Below, piece after piece: positions 1-7,136 of a stretch of DNA of 8,351 nt. The notes under the pieces were generated by a model. That model was not told where the DNA came from, did no database searches, and saw only the letters and a program-made list of their open reading frames with translations. This DNA is from Bacteroidaceae bacterium (GTDB lineage Bacteria; Bacteroidota; Bacteroidia; Bacteroidales; Bacteroidaceae), in the NCBI GenBank assembly GCA_023227685.1, contig JALNVG010000104.1:1-8351 (forward strand), given 5' to 3'. Position 1 is the stretch's first letter. The number at the start of each line of letters is the position of its first letter. The position numbers and the translations under genes were made by a program.

Positions 1-1
1 A

Positions 2-1870
2 GAAATCAATTATTCGTATGAGGGTGGATTATATGCCCAATTAATTCGTAACCCTTCTTTTAAAGATATAAAAAGAAAAGCACATCAAAGATGGCCGTTT
101 CCCCAATCTATCGATCCGGCTTATTGGACTTTAAGTGATACGTTAACATCAAGTATGGAAATTGATAGAAACGAAGGTATTAATAGTGCCAATAAAGTGT
201 CACTTTGTCTGAACGTAAAAGAAAATGGTAAAAAGGTTAGTATTATAAATAATGGCTTTTGGGGATTTCCATTGCGTCCCGAAACAACGTATAAAGGAGG
301 TTTATATGTTAAAGCTATTGCCGCTCAGAGCCCTACGTTAACAGTAAGTCTGGAAAGCCTTGACGGAAAAACCATTTATGCATCAACACAAATAAGCGGT
401 ATATCCGAGAAGTGGGAAAAACATCAATTTTCTTTTAGTACGCCTGCCGGAATAATTCCTACCAAAGATGTCTGTTTCCGCATATCTACTAGTACAGCAG
501 GCAAGTATTGGTTTACAAGGGTAACGTTGTTTCCGCCAACCTTCAATAATCGTTCGAACGGTCTCCGTCCCGACCTCATGACCATGATGCGCAACATGAA
601 GCCTAAGTTCTTGCGTTTCCCAGGTGGCAATTATTTGGAAGGGAATACTTTTTCCGATCGTTTCAACTGGAAGGCAACCATTGGAGATCCCGATTTACGT
701 TCGGGACATAATAGTCCTTGGGGATATCGTTCAACAGATGGTTTAGGATTATTGGAATTTCTGGAATGGGCCGAAGATATAGGCGCAGAGCCATTGTTGG
801 CAGTCTTTGGTGGATATGTATTAAACCACGATTATTTGACTGGTGATTATTTGAAACCTTTTGTGCAGGATGCATTGGACGAAATAGAATACGTTATAGG
901 CGGACCTGATACAAAATGGGGGGCACAACGTGTGATAGATGGTCATTCGGAACCATTCAAATTAAAATATATAGAAATCGGCAACGAGGATTGGTTCGAC
1001 AATACAGGTAGTTACGCCCAACGTTACAAGCAATTTTATGATGCCATCAAGGCTAAATATCCTCAATTGGAAATAATTTCCACTGTTGGCGGAAGAACAA
1101 ACATGGGAAAAATAATGAATGTACCGGGAGTTAAACTGGATATTATCGACGAGCATTATTATCGGGATGCAGCCGATATGTATCGCAATGCTTTTCAATA
1201 TGACTCTTATAGTCGCAAAGGTCCGAAGATTTTCTGTGGTGAATGGGCTACTCGCGAAGGTAAACCCACAACCAATATGAATGCCGCATTAGGCGATGCC
1301 GTATGGATGAGTTGTATGGAACGTAATTCCGACTTGGTTGTTATGTCATGCTATGCTCCTTTATTCGTTAACGTAAGTCAGGGTGCTATGCAATGGGAAT
1401 CGGATTTGATTGGCTATGATGCGTTGAATTCCTATGGTTCTCCTTCATATTATGCACAAGTTATGTTCGGAAATTATTTGGGAGACAAGGTCGTACCTAT
1501 TTCAGGTGGAAATATTCCCCGTTTTCAATTGCCACTCAGTAAGAGAGATTCAGTGATGAATGTTACTCCTACCAGTGTACCCGAGATATATTATGTGGCA
1601 ACCAAAAATTCAAAGACAGGTGTTGTATATCTTAAAGTGATCAATGTGGTTGGAAAATCACAAAAGGTAGATATTGCATTTGATGGAAAAACGAAAGTAA
1701 GTTCCAAGGCTCTTAAGGTGGAACTTAAATCTGCTCATCCTGAGGATACTAATACATTAGACAATCCGAGAAATATCATACCTGTAAAATCTACGACAAA
1801 GGTCTCCAAAAATTTTAATTATACTTTTGCACCTTATTCTATCACGGTGTTACAGATAAATACCCTATGA
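2..1870 (+). CDS. GH51 alpha-L-arabinofuranosidase, 5'-truncated by the window edge
   Basis: Hydrolyses terminal alpha-L-arabinofuranosyl residues from plant glycans by a retaining mechanism; probably secreted, but the signal peptide is outside the window. The reading frame is open from base 2. The codons before the ATG at 155 encode a typical GH51 barrel start (YEGGLYAQLIRNPSF), so that ATG is internal and the visible fragment is 622 residues. Fragment residues ~25-185 resemble a CBM4/9-type beta-sandwich inserted after the first barrel strand, as is usual in this family. The (beta/alpha)8 barrel resumes at ~187, with RFPGGN at 205-210. The acid/base Glu is E329 in EIGNEDW, and the nucleophile is E414 in FCGEW. 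A C-terminal beta-sandwich runs from ~497 to the TGA at 1868. Perhaps 20-50 residues are missing. Both catalytic residues are intact. Family assignment is firm; the natural substrate (arabinoxylan, arabinan or other) is not shown. Confidence 0.93.
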   Translation, partial: EINYSYEGGLYAQLIRNPSFKDIKRKAHQRWPFPQSIDPAYWTLSDTLTSSMEIDRNEGINSANKVSLCLNVKENGKKVSIINNGFWGFPLRPETTYKGGLYVKAIAAQSPTLTVSLESLDGKTIYASTQISGISEKWEKHQFSFSTPAGIIPTKDVCFRISTSTAGKYWFTRVTLFPPTFNNRSNGLRPDLMTMMRNMKPKFLRFPGGNYLEGNTFSDRFNWKATIGDPDLRSGHNSPWGYRSTDGLGLLEFLEWAEDIGAEPLLAVFGGYVLNHDYLTGDYLKPFVQDALDEIEYVIGGPDTKWGAQRVIDGHSEPFKLKYIEIGNEDWFDNTGSYAQRYKQFYDAIKAKYPQLEIISTVGGRTNMGKIMNVPGVKLDIIDEHYYRDAADMYRNAFQYDSYSRKGPKIFCGEWATREGKPTTNMNAALGDAVWMSCMERNSDLVVMSCYAPLFVNVSQGAMQWESDLIGYDALNSYGSPSYYAQVMFGNYLGDKVVPISGGNIPRFQLPLSKRDSVMNVTPTSVPEIYYVATKNSKTGVVYLKVINVVGKSQKVDIAFDGKTKVSSKALKVELKSAHPEDTNTLDNPRNIIPVKSTTKVSKNFNYTFAPYSITVLQINTL

Positions 1871-2265
1871 CATGATGTTTGTTGTCCTAAATAGCTGTTT
1901 ATTTTATCAATTTTAGTAGCTCATAGCTATATTTATGATGTGATAGATCATTAATGTATGCGATATAACTAATTAATTAATAATTTATTAGATGAATCTT
2001 TTGTGCCTTTATGTTGCTAAAGGTAAAGTGAAATAATACTCCATAATACCTATCCTAATTTTAAATCGAAATGTATCAAAAGATAAAGATTTTGATTCAA
2101 ATATGAAAGTTGGTATTGTTTTTTATTGTTTAATTTGCATTAACAATATATGGTTAGGTAAATGCATGTGTCGTTTATCTATTTGTGAAGTGATAATATA
2201 ATTATTATTATAACTATTAGTCTGTATGTTTAATGTGGAATATGTATAATCTAAAATAATAAGAA
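1871..2265. other. AT-rich intergenic region with no convincing gene
   Basis: These 395 bases separate the GH51 stop from the GH3 start. I see no supported gene, tRNA or mobile element; short frames here lack family features. There is a hairpin with a perfect 6-bp stem (CCTTTA at 2006-2011, TAAAGG at 2018-2023, loop of 6) with no T-run after it. A weaker 5-bp stem lies at 1916-1928 (TAGCT, loop CAT, AGCTA), about 45 bases after the GH51 stop. The length and composition suit a 3' end for GH51 followed by a separate promoter and leader for the GH3-GH43 pair, but this is inference. Confidence 0.6.
2154..2185 (+). promoter_or_regulatory. Weak candidate Bacteroides-type promoter before GH3
   Basis: The Bacteroides consensus is TTTG near -33 and TAnnTTTG near -7, about 19-21 bases apart. 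Here TTAG (2154-2157) and TCTATTTG (2178-2185) each differ by one base and are 20 bases apart, which would give a leader of roughly 70 bases before the ATG at 2266. Another near match, TTAATTTG (2130-2137), has no well-spaced partner. In DNA this AT-rich such matches arise by chance, so this is only a candidate. Confidence 0.2.
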
Positions 2266-4860
2266 ATGAGAAAAACCTTTTTAACCTGTTGTAGTATTCT
2301 GCTCTCTGTATCATTATCTGGTCAGGTGCTACCTTATCAAAATCCTGATTTGAGTTCGGAAGAGCGGGCCGAAGATTTAATATCGCGGCTCACACTAAAG
2401 GAAAAAGCATTACTGATGTGTGATATTTCAGAGGCTATTCCGCGGCTCGGCATCAAGGAGTTTAATTGGTGGAGTGAGGCTCTTCATGGTGTTGCGAATC
2501 AGGATAATGTTACAGTTTTTCCAGAGCCTATAGGGATGGCTGCTTCTTTTAATGATGGTTTGGTATATAAAGTTTTTAATGCCGTATCTGATGAATTTCG
2601 GGCCAAGTACAACGAGCGCATAAAGAATCATGAAAAGAATATTCGTTTTCACAGTCTCTCGGTATGGACCCCTAATGTGAACATCTTCCGTGATCCTCGT
2701 TGGGGACGTGGTCAGGAAACTTATGGTGAGGATCCTTATCTGACATCTAAGATGGGAATGGCTGTAGTGAGAGGATTGCAAGGACCTCAAAATGAAAAAT
2801 ATAAAAAATTGTTGGCTTGTGCCAAACATTATGCTGTTCATTCCGGTCCCGAATGGAGCCGTCATACAGCCAATTTGAATGATATAAGTCCGCGAGATCT
2901 TTGGGAAACATATATGCCTGCGTTTAAGGCATTGGTCCAAAAAGCCGATGTGCGCGAAGTAATGTGTGCATATCAACGTCTGGATGACGAACCCTGTTGT
3001 GGAAATACGCGTTTACTTCAACAAATTCTTCGCAATGAATGGGGCTTTAAGTATATGGTAGTTTCAGATTGTGGAGCTATTTCCGATTTTTGGAAATCTC
3101 ACAAAACTTCCTCAAATGAAGTTCATGCTGCTGCCAAAGGTGCATTATCAGGAACAGATGTGGAATGTGGGTTTGGATATGCTTATGCAAAATTACCTGA
3201 TGCTGTGGCTAAGGGATTGATTTCAGAGGAAGAAATCAATAAACATGTAAAACGTTTATTAATAGGGCGTTTTGATTTGGGAGAGATGGATGATCCGTCC
3301 TTAGTTCCTTGGGCAAAGATTCCGGCTTCCGTAATAAATAGCAAAGAACACCAGCAATTGGCTTTGGATATGGCCCGTCAAACAATGACCTTGTTGCAGA
3401 ACAAGAATCATGTTCTGCCTCTGGAAAAGTCGGCTCATAAGATTGCTGTAATAGGACCCAATGCTGATGATGCAAGAATGTTGTGGGGAAATTACAACGG
3501 TACTCCTATACATACGACAACTATATTGGAAGGGATAAAGTCGAAAGTATCCGGAAACAAACTAGTATATTATAAAGGCTGTGATTTGGTAGAGGATAGA
3601 ATCATTGAAAGCTTGATTGATAAATGTTCTATTGGTGGTAAAGCAGGCATTAGAGCTACTTATTGGAATAATACAAAACAAGAAGGTAAGTCTGTTTCTG
3701 TCGACCAGTTGGTCAGTCCTATCAAGTTAACAACGTTGGGGCAGCACGAATTTAGTCAGGGGGTTCAATTAAAAGGCTTTTCTGCAAAATATGAAACAAT
3801 TTACAAACCTTCACAATCTGGTGAAGTGGTTCTTAGCGTTGAGGCTATTGGTGCATGCAAGCTTAGTGTAAATGGAAAATTGTTGAATGATTTTAGTACA
3901 TGGAGGATGGCTCCGGTCCGTATACCCTTGCAGATGGAAAAGGGTAAAGAGTATGCTATTGAATTAAGTTTTGTTCAAGATGACAATTCCAGAAATGCCA
4001 GTCTTGATTTTAATATTGGCAAAGAATCTGCAGTTGATTATAATGCCCTTATTAAAAAATTAAAAGGTATAAATACGGTTATCTTTGTCGGTGGTATTTC
4101 TTCACAATTGGAAGGAGAGGAGATGCCTATATCGATTCCCGGTTTTAAAGGTGGCGATCGTACAGATATCGAACTCCCTGCTTCACAGCGTAATTGTCTG
4201 AAAGCATTGAAAGCTGATGGTAAGAAGGTGATATTTGTCAATTGTTCCGGTTCGGCTATTGGACTTGTGCCTGAAACCGAAAGCTGCGATGCGATACTTC
4301 AGGCTTGGTATCCGGGAGAATTAGGCGGACAGGCTGTAGCTGATGTGCTTTTTGGAGATTATAATCCTTTAGGTCGTTTGCCTATTACATTTTACAAAAG
4401 TATTAAGCAACTTCCCGATTATGAGAATTATTCAATGAAAGGTCGTACTTATCAGTATATGTCAGATCCATTGTTTCCGTTTGGTTATGGCTTAAGTTAT
4501 ACGACTTTTTCTATTGGTACGGCTAAGGCAAATAAATTACAAATTAATAAAAATGATTCAATAATGCTCACTATTCCTGTTTCCAATACAGGAAAGCGTA
4601 GTGGAACTGAAGCAGTGCAGGTTTATGTGCGTAATTTGAATGATACTGATGGCCCGCTCAAAATGCTAAGGGCTTATAAACATGTGAATGTAGAAGCGGG
4701 TAAGACTCGAAATATGACTATTGAATTACCTCCGGAAACATTTGAATGTTTTGATGCGTCTTCTAATACGATGAGGATTATGTCCGGAAATTATGAGCTG
4801 TTTTATGGGACAAGTTCTGACAACAAAGATTTAAAATCGATGAAAATAACTGTTTTATAA
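2266..4860 (+). CDS. Secreted GH3 beta-glycosidase with PA14 insertion (likely beta-xylosidase or beta-glucosidase)
   Basis: Retaining exo-enzyme predicted to release single beta-linked sugars from oligosaccharides, probably in the periplasm. The 864 residues begin with a type I signal peptide (MRKTF, hydrophobic core, ending near SLSGQ); no proper lipobox is seen. The GH3 barrel follows, with RDPRWGRG at 142-149, the KH pair K187-H188, and nucleophile D268 in VVSDCGA. The second (alpha/beta) domain starts near 370 and is interrupted by a PA14-like module at ~461-585 (starting GIRATYW). It resumes with LEGEEM at 615-620, whose Glu residues include the likely acid/base, and GGDRTDIELP from ~629. 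A fibronectin-III-like domain fills ~766-864. The architecture is complete and of normal length for Bacteroidetes. The start fits the signal peptide; no Shine-Dalgarno is present, as is usual in this phylum. The GH43 gene 23 bases downstream suggests co-transcription and favours a xylosidase role, but the family alone cannot settle xylose versus glucose specificity. Confidence 0.92.
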   Translation: MRKTFLTCCSILLSVSLSGQVLPYQNPDLSSEERAEDLISRLTLKEKALLMCDISEAIPRLGIKEFNWWSEALHGVANQDNVTVFPEPIGMAASFNDGLVYKVFNAVSDEFRAKYNERIKNHEKNIRFHSLSVWTPNVNIFRDPRWGRGQETYGEDPYLTSKMGMAVVRGLQGPQNEKYKKLLACAKHYAVHSGPEWSRHTANLNDISPRDLWETYMPAFKALVQKADVREVMCAYQRLDDEPCCGNTRLLQQILRNEWGFKYMVVSDCGAISDFWKSHKTSSNEVHAAAKGALSGTDVECGFGYAYAKLPDAVAKGLISEEEINKHVKRLLIGRFDLGEMDDPSLVPWAKIPASVINSKEHQQLALDMARQTMTLLQNKNHVLPLEKSAHKIAVIGPNADDARMLWGNYNGTPIHTTTILEGIKSKVSGNKLVYYKGCDLVEDRIIESLIDKCSIGGKAGIRATYWNNTKQEGKSVSVDQLVSPIKLTTLGQHEFSQGVQLKGFSAKYETIYKPSQSGEVVLSVEAIGACKLSVNGKLLNDFSTWRMAPVRIPLQMEKGKEYAIELSFVQDDNSRNASLDFNIGKESAVDYNALIKKLKGINTVIFVGGISSQLEGEEMPISIPGFKGGDRTDIELPASQRNCLKALKADGKKVIFVNCSGSAIGLVPETESCDAILQAWYPGELGGQAVADVLFGDYNPLGRLPITFYKSIKQLPDYENYSMKGRTYQYMSDPLFPFGYGLSYTTFSIGTAKANKLQINKNDSIMLTIPVSNTGKRSGTEAVQVYVRNLNDTDGPLKMLRAYKHVNVEAGKTRNMTIELPPETFECFDASSNTMRIMSGNYELFYGTSSDNKDLKSMKITVL

Positions 4861-4883
4861 ATCCATTAATATAGCTTATTGGT

Positions 4884-6974
4884 ATGAAAAAGAATATTAT
4901 AACTTTTATAGCAAGCTTCTTTATTGTTTTAAATTCTACAGCTCAGAGTTGGACAGCAGATAATGGCAATGGAACTTTTACCAACCCATTGTTTTATGAT
5001 GAATTTTCAGATCCGGATATGATCCGTGTAGGAAATGATTTCTATCTGACCGGTACAACGATGCATAGTATACCGGGTTTACCTGTATTGCATTCTAAAG
5101 ATTTGGTGAATTGGAGTTTTATAAGCTACGCTGCAAAACGTTTTAATATGGGGCCTGAATTTTGCCTTGAAAATGGTCGTGATATTTATGGCCAGGGGTA
5201 TTGGGCTCCTTGTATCCGTTATAATAAAGGGACATTTTATATTTTTTCGAATATCAATAGGCATGGATTGTATATTTTTACAGCTCAAAATCCGGCAGGT
5301 CCATGGAAGCATAAAAGGTTGGGGGATAATCTTCATGATTTATCTGTTTTATTTGATGATGATGGGAAAATATATGCAGTATATGACTACGATGAGGTAA
5401 AAATAATAGAAATTAAGCCTGATTTCAGTGGTTATGTGGAAGGTAGCAGACGAGTAATTATCCCTGCCGGTTGTGCTATGGGTGAAGGTCATCATTTTTA
5501 TAAGATTAACGGTAAATATTATATTATTAGTGCCAATTATGCTCCTGTAGGGCGTATGCAGTGTGCTCGTGCCGACCGCCCCGAAGGTCCTTATGAAACA
5601 ACGGTCATTAGTGCCAATGAGACGTTGGGCATGAAATGTGCATATTCGGTGCAGCCTATCGGACAACGTTCACCGGTGCCTGGTAAGGGTACTCAATTTA
5701 AAATATTCAAGCCTAATGAAAATGGGGTGGGAGCTGCAGCGTTGCATCAAGGTGGAATTGTAGATTTGCCTAATGGTGATTGGTGGGGTTTCTCAATGAT
5801 GGATTTCAGGGCAGTAGGACGTACAACTTGTCTTTCGCCGGTTACTTGGCAGGATGGTTGGCCTTATTTCGGTTTGTCCGGTAATCTTGGCCGTTCTCCG
5901 TGTACTTGGGTAAAGCCTAATATTGGCTTTAATGTGAAGCCAACTGCACCATATCAGCGCAGTGATGATTTTAATGGGAAAGCTCTTCAAGCTGTTTGGC
6001 AATGGAATCATGATCCGGTTGATTCCAAATGGTCATTGAACCGAAAAAAAGGAGTCCTTCGTCTGCAAACATTGCCGGCCGAGAATCTTCTTTGGGCCAG
6101 GAATACACTTACACAACGGGGGATAGGACCGGAATCTTATGCCACGGTGACGCTTGATGCCGGTAATTTGAAAGCCGGAGATGTTGCCGGATTGGCTCTG
6201 TTTAATATACCTTATGCATGGGTCGGAGTGGCACGTACTGACAAGGGTTCTGTTTTGCGTTGGTATAATCAAATCTCGAATCAAACCATTGATGTGCCAT
6301 TGACTTCGGACAAGGTGTATTTGCGTGCCACAGGTAATTTTGATAAGTCTGTTGCTCATTTGAGTTATAGTCTTGATGATAATATCTTTAAAACGATTGG
6401 AGACAGCATCTTGTTACCATATCAATTGAAGACTTTTCAAGGTACCCGTTATGCCCTTTTTGCTTTTAATACATTAGGTAAAGAAGGGGGATCTGCTGAT
6501 TTTGACGATTTTATCGTCAATGAGCCGATGTCTGATCGTTCAAAAGATTTCCCTGTTGGTAAAGTGATTACATTAACTAATTTAGGAAATGATAAGCTGA
6601 TGTGGGCATGTCCGCTTGGTATGTTGCATTCTATAGAAAGTAAATTTAAGGGGAATGATGCTGCGAAATGTCAATTTCGGGTTTGTGATCGTGGTCGGGG
6701 GCGTGTTGTTCTCCAAACTGTAGATGGTACCGGTTTTATTACAGTTGTGGGAGCTGGTTTGTCTGCTGATGTACGTGTCATGAAGCAAGAAGGTGAAGGC
6801 AGCCTTTTTCAATGGCAAGATATGCTCTGTCATCAATGTATGCTTTTGTCATTGAAAACCCATCGATACATCGGTTTGAATCCTGGAGGGGGTGAGCCAT
6901 ATTCTGCTAATTGGGCGGGTGCATCTCCAAGTCGTAAAAATGGTACTGTCTTTGTTTGGCAAGAAGCTGAATAA
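4884..6974 (+). CDS. Secreted GH43 (subfamily 12-like) beta-xylosidase/alpha-L-arabinofuranosidase with C-terminal beta-trefoil-like module
   Basis: Inverting glycosidase predicted to remove xylose or arabinofuranose from plant glycans. The 696 residues start with a signal peptide (MKKNIITFIASFFIVLNSTAQ, cut before SWTAD). The five-bladed propeller spans ~30-345. The predicted base is D43 in SDPD, the pKa-modulating Asp is D152 in LHDLS, and the acid is E201 in MGEGHHFY. The HQGGIVDLPNGDWWGF and LGRSPCTWVKP segments recall subfamily 12, judged from memory. A GH43_C2 concanavalin-like domain covers ~357-546. Residues ~560-696 form an additional module with three related segments, ending in CQFRVCD, SLFQWQD and TVFVWQE, which suggests a beta-trefoil of the fascin or carbohydrate-binding type. 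The short gap after GH3 points to one operon. All catalytic residues are present. Whether it prefers xylose or arabinose cannot be decided from the sequence. Confidence 0.92.
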   Translation: MKKNIITFIASFFIVLNSTAQSWTADNGNGTFTNPLFYDEFSDPDMIRVGNDFYLTGTTMHSIPGLPVLHSKDLVNWSFISYAAKRFNMGPEFCLENGRDIYGQGYWAPCIRYNKGTFYIFSNINRHGLYIFTAQNPAGPWKHKRLGDNLHDLSVLFDDDGKIYAVYDYDEVKIIEIKPDFSGYVEGSRRVIIPAGCAMGEGHHFYKINGKYYIISANYAPVGRMQCARADRPEGPYETTVISANETLGMKCAYSVQPIGQRSPVPGKGTQFKIFKPNENGVGAAALHQGGIVDLPNGDWWGFSMMDFRAVGRTTCLSPVTWQDGWPYFGLSGNLGRSPCTWVKPNIGFNVKPTAPYQRSDDFNGKALQAVWQWNHDPVDSKWSLNRKKGVLRLQTLPAENLLWARNTLTQRGIGPESYATVTLDAGNLKAGDVAGLALFNIPYAWVGVARTDKGSVLRWYNQISNQTIDVPLTSDKVYLRATGNFDKSVAHLSYSLDDNIFKTIGDSILLPYQLKTFQGTRYALFAFNTLGKEGGSADFDDFIVNEPMSDRSKDFPVGKVITLTNLGNDKLMWACPLGMLHSIESKFKGNDAAKCQFRVCDRGRGRVVLQTVDGTGFITVVGAGLSADVRVMKQEGEGSLFQWQDMLCHQCMLLSLKTHRYIGLNPGGGEPYSANWAGASPSRKNGTVFVWQEAE

Positions 6975-7001
6975 AGAGGAACTTTACATCCTTTGTTATT
7001 A

Positions 7002-7060
7002 TTCAAATTACCCCAATCAATCATTATTTTAATAATAGTGATTGATTGGGGTAATTTGAA
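7002..7060 (+). terminator. Perfect 22-bp inverted repeat, likely terminator after GH43
   Basis: Bases 7002-7023 are exactly complementary to 7039-7060, with a 15-base AT-rich loop that can add about five inner pairs (TTATT with AATAA). Each arm contains a run of four G or C (CCCC at 7011-7014). The stem begins 27 bases after the GH43 stop, and the plus-strand sequence after it is T-rich (ATTCTTTTATT). This fits a rho-independent terminator for the GH3-GH43 unit. It may also stop transcripts from the convergent helicase gene, but the T-run on that side is poor. Confidence 0.7.
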
Positions 7061-7078
7061 ATTCTTTTATTGAGAAGT

Positions 7079-7131
7079 ATCGGAAAGTTGTACTAAATAA
7101 AGAATCGTATTCTCTTGTTTAGTTTTCCGAT
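7079..7131 (-). terminator. Nested stem-loop just after the helicase stop
   Basis: Three stems nest in this stretch. ATCGGAAA (7079-7086) pairs with TTTCCGAT (7124-7131); ACTAAA (7092-7097) pairs with TTTAGT (7118-7123); and AGAAT (7101-7105) pairs with ATTCT (7109-7113) around a CGT loop. The 3' arm of the first two stems is continuous, while the other arm carries a five-base bulge (7087-7091). The structure begins five bases after the helicase TGA, so it would form in the 3' end of that mRNA. No clear T-run follows on the minus strand, so it may protect the mRNA end or act together with the 22-bp repeat rather than terminate alone. Confidence 0.5.
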
Positions 7132-7136
7132 TGTCA

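Noticed and set aside
155..157. ATG as the start of the GH51 gene
   Set aside because: The same frame is open back to base 2 and encodes a conserved GH51 N-terminal segment, so this Met is internal.
2266..2300. Lipoprotein signal on the GH3 enzyme because of two Cys residues at positions 8 and 9
   Set aside because: The Cys residues are too near the N-terminus, precede the hydrophobic core and lack a lipobox, so an ordinary signal peptide is more likely.
2123..2314. Minus-strand 63-residue frame in the gap before GH3
   Set aside because: It overlaps the GH3 start and signal peptide, is rich in residues from AT-rich codons, and shows no family features.
2428..2976. Minus-strand 182-residue frame inside GH3
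   Set aside because: It lies wholly opposite conserved GH3 catalytic-domain sequence and has no recognisable domain; it is a shadow frame.
5349..5666. Minus-strand 105-residue frame inside GH43
   Set aside because: It lies opposite the catalytic propeller of a well-supported gene and its composition is low in structure signals; it is a shadow frame.
6833..7024. Minus-strand 63-residue frame spanning the GH43 end and part of the inverted repeat
   Set aside because: It overlaps the end of GH43 and begins its non-overlapping part inside a perfect palindrome; no protein features are seen.
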